The notes beneath the pieces were generated by a model. The model had not been told where the DNA came from. It was given only the letters and a program-made list of their open reading frames with translations, and did no database searches. Shown here piece by piece: positions 27,112 through 37,231 of a DNA stretch of 64,000 nt; positions within the stretch are counted from its first letter, which is position 1, and each line of letters starts with the position of its first letter. The position numbers and the translations under genes were made by a program. The stretch covers positions 1 through 64,000 of the forward strand of contig CACOKI010000004.1 of NCBI GenBank assembly GCA_902627735.1, written 5' to 3'. Origin of the DNA: an uncultured Pelagibacteraceae bacterium (GTDB lineage: Bacteria > Pseudomonadota > Alphaproteobacteria > Pelagibacterales > Pelagibacteraceae).

Positions 27112-28665
27112 GTGCTTTATTTTTCAAAATTAAGATTAATTTCTGTCACGATAGTTTCTATATTTTTTATTTTTATTTCATTTTCTAACTTTTTTAATTT
27201 TGAGAATAATTTCCTAAATAAAAAGATAAATCTTGGATTAGATTTACAAGGTGGATCATATCTTTTATTAGAAATCGATAATGACCCTGTAATTGAACAA
27301 AAACTTCAAAATTTAACTGTTACAATAAGAAATCATTTTAAAAAAAAAGATATTAGAATAAAAGATCTAAAACTTTCTGATCAGAAACTGTCATTTTCTG
27401 TTGATCAAAAGTTCAAACAAATAGTTTTAGATGATTTTAATTCAAAAGAAAGTGATTTTAATCCGTACTATCAAAGATTTAAATCTCATCAACTAGACAT
27501 ATTAGACGAAGGAAATTATTTTACCGTAAACTATTCTCGTCAAGGTATTGTTGAAATTAAAACTTCCTCACAGGATCAAGCATTAGAAATTGTCCGAAGA
27601 AGAATTGATGAAATAGGTACAAATGAACCAAACATTCTTAAGAGAGGAAATGATAGAATTTTAGTTGAACTTCCAGGATTAGATGATCCTATGAGAATTA
27701 AATCATTACTTGGAAAAACAGCTAATCTTACTTTCAGATTTGTAACAAATAATGAAAACGACTCTTTTGGTACTGAAAAATTAGAACATGAAGATAGTGA
27801 TGAAGAATCTATGGTCAGTAAAAGAATAATAATGAGTGGTGAAAATCTTCTTGATGCTCAACCAAGAATGGATAATGAAACAAATGAAACCGTTGTCTCT
27901 TTTACTTTAGATAGGGTTGGAGCTAAAAGATTTGGTAAGGCAACATCTACAGGTATAGGAAAACAATTAGCAATAGTTTTGGATGGTAAAATTATAAGTG
28001 CACCAGTAATTAGAGATACTATAGCAAGTGGATCTGGACAAATAAGTGGAGGCTTTACTTTTCAATCTGCAACTGATCTTGCTTTATTGTTAAGATCAGG
28101 AGCACTCCCAGCTCCATTGAATATAATTGAAGAAAGAACAGTTGGACCTGATTTAGGTCAAGACTCAATAGAAGCTGGAGTAATTGCTTTAATTATAGGT
28201 TTCATTCTGGTGATTTTATTTATTTTAGTAAAGTATAAAATATTTGGCTTAATAACTAATGTGGCCTTAATTATAAATTTATTTCTATTAGTTGGAATTT
28301 TGACACTTTTTGAGGCAACTTTAACATTACCTGGAATAGCTGGAATAATTTTAACGGTAGGAATGGCAGTAGATGCAAATGTTTTAATTTTTGAGAGAAT
28401 TAAAGAAGAATTAAAAAATGAAAAAAATAATTTAATTGCATTTGATAGTGGTTACACTAAATCAAAAACAGCTATACTCGATGCAAATATAACAACTTTG
28501 TTGGCTGCAATAATTCTATTTTTCATGGGATCAGGGCCAATTAAAGGGTTTTCTTTAACTTTAGCAACTGGAATTTTTACAACTCTTTTTTCTGTATATT
28601 TTATAGCCAGGTTATTAACCGTATTATATGTGTTTAAAAATAAAGAAAAAGAAAGACTTATCTAA
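27112..28665 (+). CDS. secD: Protein translocase subunit SecD
   Basis: A 517-residue RND-type membrane protein that uses the proton gradient to pull secreted proteins through SecYEG. It starts with GTG. After the first helix the conserved L-G-L-D-L-Q-G-G-S-Y-L-L-L-E-I appears. A large periplasmic domain (P1, with R-R-R-I-D-E-I-G-T-N-E-P) follows, then five C-terminal helices with the G-M-A-V-D-A-N-V-L-I-F-E-R block. It is directly adjacent to secF, whose ATG is the next base after the stop. Confidence 0.95.
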   Translation: MLYFSKLRLISVTIVSIFFIFISFSNFFNFENNFLNKKINLGLDLQGGSYLLLEIDNDPVIEQKLQNLTVTIRNHFKKKDIRIKDLKLSDQKLSFSVDQKFKQIVLDDFNSKESDFNPYYQRFKSHQLDILDEGNYFTVNYSRQGIVEIKTSSQDQALEIVRRRIDEIGTNEPNILKRGNDRILVELPGLDDPMRIKSLLGKTANLTFRFVTNNENDSFGTEKLEHEDSDEESMVSKRIIMSGENLLDAQPRMDNETNETVVSFTLDRVGAKRFGKATSTGIGKQLAIVLDGKIISAPVIRDTIASGSGQISGGFTFQSATDLALLLRSGALPAPLNIIEERTVGPDLGQDSIEAGVIALIIGFILVILFILVKYKIFGLITNVALIINLFLLVGILTLFEATLTLPGIAGIILTVGMAVDANVLIFERIKEELKNEKNNLIAFDSGYTKSKTAILDANITTLLAAIILFFMGSGPIKGFSLTLATGIFTTLFSVYFIARLLTVLYVFKNKEKERLI

Positions 28666-29553
28666 ATGATAGCATTCAATAAATATTACAATCAATTCAA
28701 TATTTTATCTGTATTACTTGTTGTAACTTCTTTATTTTTTTTAGTTTTTAAAGGACTAAATTTTGGAATTGATTTTAAGGGAGGGACATTAATAGAACTT
28801 AGATCAAGTGATGACAAAATAAATGTTGCATCGCTTAGAGATAATCTTAATCAAATGGATCTTGGCGATGTATCGGTAAAAAATTTTGGAAATGAAAAAG
28901 ATTTTTTAATAAAATTTGAGAATAATAGTAATAAAAATATAATTGAAGAAATAAAAGTAAATCTTGATAAATCATTTGGGAATAATTTTAATTTTAGAAG
29001 GGTGGAAAATGTAGGTCCAAAAGTTAGTTCAGAATTATTAAAATCTGGTGTAATAGCTATTTCAGTAGCATTATTATTAATGCTTATCTACATTTGGATC
29101 AGATTTGAATGGCAATTTAGTTTAGGTGCTATTTTTGCATTATTTCATGATGTTATTGTGACTTTAGGACTGTTCTCTTTATTAAGTTTAGAAATAAATT
29201 TATCTATTATTGCAGCAGTATTAACAATCGTAGGTTATTCAATGAATGATACGGTTGTTATTTTTGATAGAGTTAGAGAGAATTTAAGAAAATATTCTGA
29301 TATTAAAATTTTTGAATTAACAAACATTTCAATTAATGAAACATTATCAAGAACTTTGATAACTTCTATAACAACTTTATTAGCTTTATTGTCAATTTTT
29401 TTCTTTGGTGGTGAAATTTTAAAAGGTTTTTCACTTGCTATGATTTTTGGTGTAATTTTTGGAACTTATTCTTCAATATACATTGCTAATACAGTTCTTG
29501 TTAGATTGAACGTATCTCAAAAGACAATTCTGAAAGAGGACGACAAAAATTAG
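28666..29553 (+). CDS. secF: Protein translocase subunit SecF
   Basis: A 295-residue partner of SecD with six helices. It has the G-I-D-F-K-G-G-T-L-I-E-L-R motif after helix 1 and the Y-S-M-N-D-T-V-V-I-F-D-R-V-R-E-N block in helix 4-5, the counterpart of the SecD Asp/Arg proton relay. Last gene of the forward run from dgt. Its TAG stop overlaps the TAA stop of the opposite-strand PuuD-type gene by four bases. Confidence 0.95.
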   Translation: MIAFNKYYNQFNILSVLLVVTSLFFLVFKGLNFGIDFKGGTLIELRSSDDKINVASLRDNLNQMDLGDVSVKNFGNEKDFLIKFENNSNKNIIEEIKVNLDKSFGNNFNFRRVENVGPKVSSELLKSGVIAISVALLLMLIYIWIRFEWQFSLGAIFALFHDVIVTLGLFSLLSLEINLSIIAAVLTIVGYSMNDTVVIFDRVRENLRKYSDIKIFELTNISINETLSRTLITSITTLLALLSIFFFGGEILKGFSLAMIFGVIFGTYSSIYIANTVLVRLNVSQKTILKEDDKN

Positions 29554-30152
29554 TATAAATTTTGAGAAACAACCATTGCCAATAACATTGGTAACGACAG
29601 CAATGTGTTTGTTCTTGAAAAAAGCATAGCAATTTTAGCTGATTTAGCTTTAGTTTCAGGATCACATTCTACCATACCTAAAGCTCTTTTTTGGTTCGGC
29701 CATATTACAAACCAAACATTAAAAGCCATAATAACTCCTAGCCACATCCCTATACCAATAGCTGTATGTTTTGGTACGCCACTACCTATACTTAGAGTCA
29801 TAGCATCATGCAAATATCCATTTAAAGAAGCTAAAATTAATCCTGAAAAAATCGTTAGAGCAGCACCCCATCTAAAATAAAATAATGCCGCTGGTGCTAT
29901 AACTTTTCCTATAGCAGGCTTTTGTTCATCTGGAATTTTAGGCATATTTGGAATTTGAACAAAATTAAAATACCAAAGTAAACCAATCCACATTATTCCA
30001 ACAATAACATGTACATACCTTGTTGTGGTACTCCAAAAAATTCTATCAAAAGCAAACCCATCATTTTGATAAAATAATCCTAGAAATAAAATTATAGCCA
30101 ATGCTAAAGATGCATGTATTGTTTTTGATAAAGATGATAAAAAATTACTCAT
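29550..30152 (-). CDS. PuuD-type (urate oxidase N-terminal domain) membrane protein
   Basis: A 200-residue membrane protein with about five hydrophobic helices. W-S-T-T-T-R-Y-V-H-V-I-V-G-I-M-W-I-G-L-L-W-Y-F-N-F-V near residue 40-65 and W-L-G-V-I-M-A-F-N-V-W-F-V-I-W-P-N-Q near 140 match the membrane domain annotated as PuuD/Urate_ox_N. In the full enzyme this domain is followed by a cytochrome c, which is missing here, and no purine genes are nearby. Urate oxidation is therefore doubtful; a haem-binding membrane role is possible, as several histidines lie in the helices. The name reflects homology, not demonstrated function. Confidence 0.7.
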   Translation of the reverse strand: MSNFLSSLSKTIHASLALAIILFLGLFYQNDGFAFDRIFWSTTTRYVHVIVGIMWIGLLWYFNFVQIPNMPKIPDEQKPAIGKVIAPAALFYFRWGAALTIFSGLILASLNGYLHDAMTLSIGSGVPKHTAIGIGMWLGVIMAFNVWFVIWPNQKRALGMVECDPETKAKSAKIAMLFSRTNTLLSLPMLLAMVVSQNLY

Positions 30153-30192
30153 TTTAAAAATATATACTAATTTTCTTTAATTTTAAAAATTT

Positions 30193-33048
30193 TTAATTCA
30201 AAAGTGGCTTTAAAAATTTACCTGTGTAACTTTTGTCCATTCTGCTTATTTCCTCAGGTTTCCCCTCAGCTATGATTTTTCCACCCTTTATTCCACCCTC
30301 AGGACCCATATCAACTATATAATCTGCTGTTTTTATGACATCTAAATTGTGCTCGATTACAACGACAGTATTCCCTAAAGCAACAAAAGTATGCAGAATT
30401 TCTAACAATTTTTTAATATCATGTTGGTGTAGTCCAGTAGTAGGTTCATCTAATATATACATCGTTCTACCAGTAGATCTTTTTGACAATTCTTTAGCTA
30501 ATTTGATTCTTTGAGCCTCACCACCAGAAAGTGTGGTAGCTTGTTGACCGATCTTTATGTATCCCAGTCCTACTTTTTTAAGAGTTAATAACTTAGATTT
30601 AATATTTGAGATATTTTCAAAATATTCACAACCTTCATCAACTGTCATATTTAGCACATCAGCAATGCTTTTGTCTTTAAATTTTATTTCTAAAGTTTCA
30701 CGATTATATCTTGTACCTTTACATTCATCACACTGAATATAAACGTCAGGAAGAAAATGCATCTCATAAGTTATTACACCATCACCTTCACAAGCTTCAC
30801 ATCTTCCACCCTTAACATTAAAAGAAAATCTTCCAGGTTTATATCCTCTTGATTTTGATTCTGGTAATGCTGTAAACCAATCACGTATTGGACCAAAAGC
30901 ACCTGTATAAGTAGCCGGATTTGATCTCGGTGTTCTTCCAATTGGAGATTGATCTATATCAATAACCTTATCAATTAATTCTATACCTTTAAAATTTTTG
31001 AATGGCTTTGGAATTTTTCTAGACTTGTTGTTATTTAAAGTAAGATTTAAAGCATTATACAAAGTTTGTAAAATTAGAGTTGATTTACCACTTCCTGATA
31101 CTCCTGTAACACAAGTTAAACTTCCTAATGGTATTTTTAGATTTACATTATTTAAATTATTACCTGTAGCACCGGATATTTCTAAAAATCTACCATTTTT
31201 GGCTAATCTTCTCTTTTTTGGAATTTCAATTTTTAATTTATTTGAAAGATATTTACCAGTTATACTATCTTTATTTAAACTAATTTCTTTAGAAGTGCCT
31301 TGAGCAATCACTTCTCCTCCCTTATTACCTGCTTCTGGCCCAAGGTCTATAATATGATCAGCATTTTCCATTGTTTCAGTGTCGTGCTCAACTACAATCA
31401 CTGTATTCCCTAAATCTCTTAATCTTTTTAATGCATTAATTAACTTAACATTATCTTTTTGATGCAATCCAATAGAAGGCTCATCCAAAACATATAAAAC
31501 ACCTGTTAAACCAGAACCTATTTGTGACGCCAATCTAATTCTTTGCGATTCTCCTCCAGAAAGAGTTCCAGATTCTCTAGATAAGGTTAGATAATCCAAA
31601 CCAACGTTTAATAAAAAATTTAGTCTTTCATTTATTTCTTTTAATATATGTTCAGCAATTTTGAGTTGTCTTTTATCTAAATTATTTTTTAAATTTTCAA
31701 ACCAATTTGCAGCATCTAAAATAGATTTTTCTGTGACTTCGCTTATATGTAAACCATCAATCTTAACACATAGAGCTTCATCTTTTAATCTATGCCCATT
31801 ACATCTTTCACATTTTGTATCTGATTGATATTGAGATATTTCTTCTCTTTTCCAATCACTATCGGTTTCAAGATATCTTCTTTCAAGATTATTGATTACT
31901 CCTTCAAACGTTTTTTTATGTGAGTATTTTTCATAACCATCATCATAAGTAAATTTTATCTCCTCATCATCAGATCCATACAAAATGATATCTTTTATTT
32001 TTTTTGAGAGTTTTGACCATTTTTCATCTAATGAAAAACCATAATGCTTAGATAGAGAAGATAAAGTTTGAGCATAATAAAGAGTTGTTGTTTTAGCCCA
32101 TGGTTCAATAGCGCCATCTGCTATACTCTTTTTTTCATTTGGAATAACTAAGTTTGGATCTACGTTTAATTTTATACCTATACCCTCACATTCTTCACAT
32201 GCTCCAAATGGGCTATTAAAAGAGAATAATCTTGGTTCAATTTCTTCAATTGTAAAACCACTTTCAGGACATGCAAATTTTGTTGAAAAAATTAATTTTT
32301 CTAATTTCCTGTATTTTTTAGGTAAAGTTTCATCCTCATATTCAACAAAAATTAAGCCATTTGCTAAATTAACTGAAGTTTCAATACTCTCTGCTAATCT
32401 ATTCCCTAAAGAAGAATTAATAATAATTCTATCAACTAGAATTGAAATATCGTGTTTGATTTTTTTATTTAATTCAGGAATTTTATCAATATCATATAAC
32501 ACATCATCAATTTTAATTTTTCTAAAACCTCTTTTTTTATAACCTAAAATATCTTTTTTATATTCTCCCTTACGACCTCTCACTACTGGAGCATAAATAT
32601 ATATAGTTGCTTTTTTAGGGAGTTGTTTAATTTTATCAACTATTTGAGTAACTGTTTGAGATGTAATAGGTTTACCTGTAAATGGTGAATAAGGTATTCC
32701 AGCTCTTGCATATAAAACTCTCATGTAATCATAAATTTCTGTAACTGTAGCAACGGTAGATCTTGGATTTTTGGAAGTATTTTTTTGTTCAATGGATATA
32801 GCTGGACTTAAACCCTCAATTAAATCAACATTTGGTTTTTTCATCTTATCTAAAAATTGTCTTGCATAAGCTGATAAACTTTCAACATATCTTCTTTGTC
32901 CTTCTGCATAGACAGTATCAAAAGCTAATGATGATTTTCCAGATCCAGAAAGCCCTGTTATGACCACAAATTTGTCCTTAGGAATTTCTAAAGAAATATT
33001 CTTCAAGTTGTGTTCTTTTGCTCCCTTAATAACTATCTTTTTAATCAT
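30193..33048 (-). CDS. uvrA: Excinuclease ABC subunit A
   Basis: A 951-residue damage-recognition ATPase of nucleotide excision repair. It has two ABC modules: the first Walker A at 32-39 (G-L-S-G-S-G-K-S), the second as G-V-S-G-S-G-K-S-T, signatures L-S-G-G-E-S-Q-R and L-S-G-G-E-A-Q-R. Zinc modules are C-E-R-C-N-G-H...C in the insertion and C-E-A-C...C-D-E-C in the second half. In the first zinc module the usual C-P-x-C reads C-P-E-S, one ligand short, which I believe is common in this class. It diverges from ssb; the 90-bp gap shows no GTTC-N7-GTTC alphaproteobacterial SOS box. Confidence 0.97.
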   Translation of the reverse strand: MIKKIVIKGAKEHNLKNISLEIPKDKFVVITGLSGSGKSSLAFDTVYAEGQRRYVESLSAYARQFLDKMKKPNVDLIEGLSPAISIEQKNTSKNPRSTVATVTEIYDYMRVLYARAGIPYSPFTGKPITSQTVTQIVDKIKQLPKKATIYIYAPVVRGRKGEYKKDILGYKKRGFRKIKIDDVLYDIDKIPELNKKIKHDISILVDRIIINSSLGNRLAESIETSVNLANGLIFVEYEDETLPKKYRKLEKLIFSTKFACPESGFTIEEIEPRLFSFNSPFGACEECEGIGIKLNVDPNLVIPNEKKSIADGAIEPWAKTTTLYYAQTLSSLSKHYGFSLDEKWSKLSKKIKDIILYGSDDEEIKFTYDDGYEKYSHKKTFEGVINNLERRYLETDSDWKREEISQYQSDTKCERCNGHRLKDEALCVKIDGLHISEVTEKSILDAANWFENLKNNLDKRQLKIAEHILKEINERLNFLLNVGLDYLTLSRESGTLSGGESQRIRLASQIGSGLTGVLYVLDEPSIGLHQKDNVKLINALKRLRDLGNTVIVVEHDTETMENADHIIDLGPEAGNKGGEVIAQGTSKEISLNKDSITGKYLSNKLKIEIPKKRRLAKNGRFLEISGATGNNLNNVNLKIPLGSLTCVTGVSGSGKSTLILQTLYNALNLTLNNNKSRKIPKPFKNFKGIELIDKVIDIDQSPIGRTPRSNPATYTGAFGPIRDWFTALPESKSRGYKPGRFSFNVKGGRCEACEGDGVITYEMHFLPDVYIQCDECKGTRYNRETLEIKFKDKSIADVLNMTVDEGCEYFENISNIKSKLLTLKKVGLGYIKIGQQATTLSGGEAQRIKLAKELSKRSTGRTMYILDEPTTGLHQHDIKKLLEILHTFVALGNTVVVIEHNLDVIKTADYIVDMGPEGGIKGGKIIAEGKPEEISRMDKSYTGKFLKPLLN

Positions 33049-33075
33049 AATTTTTGTTGCTTTGACTTAATAAAA

Positions 33076-33104
33076 TTAATATTCAGAGTAAAGTGTGATA
33101 TAAT
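33076..33104 (+). promoter_or_regulatory. Candidate extended -10 promoter of ssb
   Basis: A perfect TATAAT (33099-33104) is preceded by TG-A (extended -10) and, 17 bp upstream, by the weak -35 TTAATA (33076-33081). The predicted transcript start near 33111 leaves a leader of about 28 nt before the ssb ATG at 33139. Confidence 0.55.
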
Positions 33105-33138
33105 TCTAATTAACAAATTTAACAATTATTAAAATATT

Positions 33139-33591
33139 ATGGCTGGAAGTTTAAATAAAGTACTTTTAATTGGTCGTTTAGGCGCAGACCCTGAAATTAA
33201 ACAAATGGTAAATGGCAAAAGTGTTGCTAGATTAAGTCTTGCTACAAGCCAATCCTGGAAAGACAAGAATACAGGAGAAAAAAAAGAAAAAACGGAATGG
33301 CACCGTATAGTTGTATTTAACGAGGGGTTAGTAAATGTTGTACAACAATATTTAAAAAAGGGTGCTCAAATTTATGTTGAAGGACAACTTACAACCCGAA
33401 AATGGAAAGATGAACAATCAGGACAAGACAAATATTCAACTGAAGTAGTTATTCAAGGTTACAATTCTTCCTTAACGATGCTAGGGGGTAGTAATTCAGG
33501 TGGTGGTATTTCAAGTGATAATACTAAATCTTCTAATAATGATGACATGTCACAAATTTCTAATGACATGGATGATGAAATTCCATTTTAA
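33139..33591 (+). CDS. ssb: Single-stranded DNA-binding protein
   Basis: A 150-residue OB-fold protein that coats ssDNA in replication and repair. [19 protein letters not shown] opens the OB domain (about 1-112), with W-H-R-I-V-V-F and [10 protein letters not shown] Gly/Ser/Asn-rich linker of ~30 residues leads to the conserved acidic tip D-D-E-I-P-F, the docking peptide for repair partners. It faces uvrA, the usual arrangement, and is followed 5 nt later by gyrA. Confidence 0.97.
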   Translation: MAGSLNKVLLIGRLGADPEIKQMVNGKSVARLSLATSQSWKDKNTGEKKEKTEWHRIVVFNEGLVNVVQQYLKKGAQIYVEGQLTTRKWKDEQSGQDKYSTEVVIQGYNSSLTMLGGSNSGGGISSDNTKSSNNDDMSQISNDMDDEIPF

Positions 33592-33596
33592 TCCTT

Positions 33597-36176
33597 ATGC
33601 AAAAAACTGAAGAGATTAAAGAAAAGAACATAAAACTTATATCTATGCATGATGAGATGAGTTCATCTTATCTTTCTTATGCAATGAGTGTTATTGTAAG
33701 TAGAGCACTCCCAGATATTAGGGATGGTTTAAAACCTGTACATCGGAGAATATTGTATGCAATGTACAAAGGTGGTTATGATTGGTCTAAACAATTTAGA
33801 AAATCAGCAAGAATAGTAGGGGATGTTATTGGTAAATATCATCCTCATGGAGATCAATCGGTTTATGATGCATTAGTTCGAATGGTTCAGGATTTTTCTA
33901 TGAGCTTACCTTTAGTTGAGGGACAAGGAAACTTCGGTTCAATTGATGGAGATCCTGCAGCTGCGATGAGATATACTGAAACAAGATTATCTAAAGTTTC
34001 ACAATATCTTATAGATGATATCGAAAAGAAAACTGTTGAATTTAAAAGTAATTATGATGAAACAGAAAAAGAACCAACAGTATTACCATCTCAATATCCA
34101 AATCTTTTAGTTAATGGTGCAGGAGGAATTGCAGTTGGAATGGCAACTAGTATTCCACCTCATAATTTAGGTGAAATAATTGATGGAACTTTAGCATTAA
34201 TTGAAAATAAAGATATTACAATCAAACAATTGATGAAACATATACCTGGACCAGACTTTCCTACTGGAGGTGTAATAATAGGAAAAGATATGATCAAACA
34301 AGGTTATTTTAAGGGAAGAGGTTCATTCAAAGTACGAGGTCAAATATCAATTGAACAAGCTAAAAATGGAAGAGAAAGATTGGTGATAACATCAATACCT
34401 TATCAAGTTAATAAATCAGTTTTAAATGAAAGAATAGCACAATTAGTAAGAGAAAAAAAAATTGAAGGTATTAGAGATATCAGAGATGAGTCTAATAGAG
34501 AAGGTATAAGAGTATCAATAGATTTACGAAGTGGCGTTGAGCCTGAAACAGTCAAAAGACAGCTGTATAAAAATACACAAATAGAGAGTTCATTTGGTTT
34601 TAATACATTAGCTATTGTAGATGGAAAACCAGAAACATGTAATCTTAAAGATTTTTTAACAAACTTTTTATCATTTAGAGAAGATGTTGTAATAAAGAAA
34701 ACTAAGTTTGATCTAAAAAAAGCTGAAGATAGAGCTAATATATTAATTGGTTTATCCGTTTCCGTTGAAAATTTAGATAAGATAATTAAAATTATTCGTT
34801 CATCAAAAACACCTGAAGATGCAAAAAAATCTATATTAAAAACTAAATGGAAAATTAATAAATCTCAAAAGTTAATCTCGCTAGTTGAAAATAAGAAATA
34901 TAAAGGTCTTTATAATCTTTCAGACAACCAAGTTGATGCGATTTTAGAATTAAGATTACAAAAATTAACTGCTCTTGGTATTAACGAAATTGAAGTTGAA
35001 ATAAAAAAGCTTGCTGATTTAATAACAAAATATAAAAAAATTATTTCATCTAAAAAAGAATTATTAAAAGTAATTAGTCAAGAATTATCAAGCATCAAAG
35101 AGAAATTTTCAGTTAAAAGAAGAACAGATATAATTGATGCGGTATTAAATTATGATATCGAAGAAACTATACAAAAAGAGTCTGTTATTATTACTGTTAC
35201 TTTACAAGGTTATATAAAAAGAGGTTCATTGAATAATGTTAAACAACAAAAAAGAGGTGGAAAAGGCAAAACAGGTATCACAACACGAAATGAAGACTCT
35301 GTTGTACAAACACTATCAGTAAACACACACACATCAGTTCTTTTCTTTTCTACTGAGGGTCTCGTTTATAGAATTAAAGCCTGGAAAATTCCTGTAGGTT
35401 CTGCAGCCTCTAAAGGTAAATCTTTATTTAATATTCTGCCTTTAAAAAATCACCAATCAATAAGCTCAATTATGCCTTTCCCAGATAGTCAGTCAGAATT
35501 AAAAGATTATCAGATTGTTTTTGCTACCTCTCAAGGAAAGGTGAGAAAAAATAGTCTTGAAGATTTTTCATCAATTAATGCTGCTGGAAAAATCGCAATG
35601 AAATTAGACACTAATGATAAAATTGTAGGTGTTAAGATCTGCAAAGAAGATCAAGATATAATTTTGAGTACTAAGTTTGGTAAATGTATAAGATTCGAGT
35701 CAAAAAAATTAAGAGTTTTTAAAGGTAGATCCTCAAAAGGTATAAAAGGTATTGTTTTGGCTCCTAATGATCAAATTGTATCTCTTTCTATTATAGATAA
35801 TGACAAAGAAATTAAAAAAGGAAAAAAAGATAAAGATCAAAAATCAGAACTAAAAGCCAAAGAAAAGTTCATACTTTCAATTACAGAAAATGGATTTGGA
35901 AAAAAAACACCCCATACTGATTATAGAGTTACAAATCGTGGTGGTAAGGGAATTATTGGAATTATCAACTCACCAAGAAATGGTAATATTTCATCATCCT
36001 TTCCCGTTTTTGATGGTGATGAAATTTTAATTTCAACAAATAAAGGTAGAGTAATAAGAGTTGCGGTTAAAGAAATTAGGACTGCTGGAAGAAATACTCA
36101 AGGTGTTAGAATTATTAAATTATCAGGTGAAGAAAAAGTTGTTTCTGCTGACAAAATTAATGATAATTTAGTTTAA
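33597..36176 (+). CDS. gyrA: DNA gyrase subunit A
   Basis: An 859-residue type II topoisomerase subunit that cuts and rejoins DNA. The catalytic tyrosine is Y126 (A-A-M-R-Y-T). The quinolone region reads [10 protein letters not shown], so the position equivalent to E. coli Ser83 is Gln (Q87). The C-terminal pinwheel includes a GyrA box read as Q-K-R-G-G-K-G near residue 552-558 (usual Q-R-R-G-G-K-G). A lysine-rich insertion at about 733-757 lies between blades. It overlaps coaD by one base. Confidence 0.96.
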   Translation: MQKTEEIKEKNIKLISMHDEMSSSYLSYAMSVIVSRALPDIRDGLKPVHRRILYAMYKGGYDWSKQFRKSARIVGDVIGKYHPHGDQSVYDALVRMVQDFSMSLPLVEGQGNFGSIDGDPAAAMRYTETRLSKVSQYLIDDIEKKTVEFKSNYDETEKEPTVLPSQYPNLLVNGAGGIAVGMATSIPPHNLGEIIDGTLALIENKDITIKQLMKHIPGPDFPTGGVIIGKDMIKQGYFKGRGSFKVRGQISIEQAKNGRERLVITSIPYQVNKSVLNERIAQLVREKKIEGIRDIRDESNREGIRVSIDLRSGVEPETVKRQLYKNTQIESSFGFNTLAIVDGKPETCNLKDFLTNFLSFREDVVIKKTKFDLKKAEDRANILIGLSVSVENLDKIIKIIRSSKTPEDAKKSILKTKWKINKSQKLISLVENKKYKGLYNLSDNQVDAILELRLQKLTALGINEIEVEIKKLADLITKYKKIISSKKELLKVISQELSSIKEKFSVKRRTDIIDAVLNYDIEETIQKESVIITVTLQGYIKRGSLNNVKQQKRGGKGKTGITTRNEDSVVQTLSVNTHTSVLFFSTEGLVYRIKAWKIPVGSAASKGKSLFNILPLKNHQSISSIMPFPDSQSELKDYQIVFATSQGKVRKNSLEDFSSINAAGKIAMKLDTNDKIVGVKICKEDQDIILSTKFGKCIRFESKKLRVFKGRSSKGIKGIVLAPNDQIVSLSIIDNDKEIKKGKKDKDQKSELKAKEKFILSITENGFGKKTPHTDYRVTNRGGKGIIGIINSPRNGNISSSFPVFDGDEILISTNKGRVIRVAVKEIRTAGRNTQGVRIIKLSGEEKVVSADKINDNLV

Positions 36177-36670
36177 TGAAAAAAGTAGCTATTTATCCAG
36201 GAACGTTCGATCCAATAACATTTGGTCATATAGATGTAATTAAAAAAGGTTTAAAATTATTTGACAAAATTGTTGTAGCAGTTTCTGACGTTGATAATAA
36301 AGATTACCTTTTTAATTCAGATGAAAGAATAGAAATTACTAAAAAAGCTTTATTTTCAGATCTTAAATTAAATAAAAAAAAGATTACAATTATAAGCTTT
36401 ACAACTCTGACAACGGATTTATGTAAAAAATATAAATCTAATATTATTTTAAGAGGATTGAGAGCGGTTTCGGATTTTGAATATGAATTTCAATTAGCAG
36501 GAATGAATAGAAAATTAAATAGTAATATCGAAACTTTATTTTTAATGTCTGATGTGGAAAATCAAATTATTTCATCAAAATTTGTTAAAGAAATAATAAA
36601 ATTGAAAGGTGATATTAAAAAATTTGCTACTAAAAGTACTATAAAATTATTAAAAGAAAAATATGAATAA
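36176..36670 (+). CDS. coaD: Phosphopantetheine adenylyltransferase
   Basis: A 164-residue enzyme for the penultimate step of coenzyme A synthesis, transferring AMP from ATP to 4'-phosphopantetheine. It begins with Y-P-G-T-F-D-P-I-T-F-G-H-I-D, containing the nucleotidyltransferase T/HxGH motif, and has I-L-R-G-L-R-A-V-S-D-F-E-Y-E and I-S-S-K-F-V-K-E-I. Length is typical. It is coupled to gyrA (TAATG) and overlaps the cyclophilin gene by eight bases. Confidence 0.95.
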   Translation: MKKVAIYPGTFDPITFGHIDVIKKGLKLFDKIVVAVSDVDNKDYLFNSDERIEITKKALFSDLKLNKKKITIISFTTLTTDLCKKYKSNIILRGLRAVSDFEYEFQLAGMNRKLNSNIETLFLMSDVENQIISSKFVKEIIKLKGDIKKFATKSTIKLLKEKYE

Positions 36671-37223
36671 ATTTTTATTAAAAATTCTTTTTATATTCAT
36701 TTTAATAACAAACCAAACAATGTCGGAGGAGAATATTATGATTTTAAAATTAAAAGATGGCGATGTGAAAATTGAATTATTTGATGATGTTGCGCCAAAA
36801 CATGTAAAGAGAATAAAAGAATTAGCTGATGCAGGTAAGTATGACAATGTAGTTTTTCATCGTGTGATAGATGGATTTATGGCTCAAACAGGTGATGTAA
36901 AATTTGGAAATTCAAGTTCAAAAGATTTTAATTTGAGAATGGCTGGAATGGGTGGTTCATACTTACCAGATTTAGAACAAGAATTTAATAGTTTACCACA
37001 TGATCGAGGAACTTTATCAATGGCAAGATCATCAGATCCAAATAGTGCTAATAGCCAATTCTTCATATGTTTTAAACCAGCTCCTTTTTTAGACAGACAA
37101 TATACTGTTTTTGGTAAAGTAATTTCTGGTATGGAATTTGTTGATAAGATTAAAAGAGGAGATGAGAATAATAACGGCGCTGTTTCAGATCCAGATAAAA
37201 TTATAAGTTTTAAATCTCTATAG
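36663..37223 (+). CDS. Cyclophilin-type peptidyl-prolyl isomerase with possible dual start
   Basis: A 186-residue proline isomerase. The first ATG gives a signal peptide (K-F-L-L-K-I-L-F-I-F-I-L-I-T) and thus a periplasmic protein. The cyclophilin domain follows (V-F-H-R-V-I-D-G-F-M-A-Q-T-G-D, A-N-S-Q-F-F-I-C-F, Y-T-V-F-G-K-V). A second in-frame ATG at 36738 (residue 26) is preceded at 6 nt by GGAGGAG, the strongest Shine-Dalgarno noticed in this window, and would give a 161-residue cytosolic form without signal peptide. The gene may therefore supply both compartments. The upstream start overlaps the coaD end. Confidence 0.9.
   Translation: MNKFLLKILFIFILITNQTMSEENIMILKLKDGDVKIELFDDVAPKHVKRIKELADAGKYDNVVFHRVIDGFMAQTGDVKFGNSSSKDFNLRMAGMGGSYLPDLEQEFNSLPHDRGTLSMARSSDPNSANSQFFICFKPAPFLDRQYTVFGKVISGMEFVDKIKRGDENNNGAVSDPDKIISFKSL
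36725..36740 (+). promoter_or_regulatory. Strong internal Shine-Dalgarno and second start of the cyclophilin gene
   Basis: GGAGGAG at 36725-36731, six nucleotides before an in-frame ATG at 36738-36740. Such a G-rich octamer is rare in this AT-rich coding sequence, and it sits exactly at the boundary between signal peptide and enzyme domain. Confidence 0.55.
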
Positions 37224-37231
37224 TCGTTTAA

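Noticed and set aside
33049..33138. LexA (SOS) box between uvrA and ssb
   Set aside because: No GTTC-N7-GTTC or close variant was found; only a promoter-like TATAAT is convincing.
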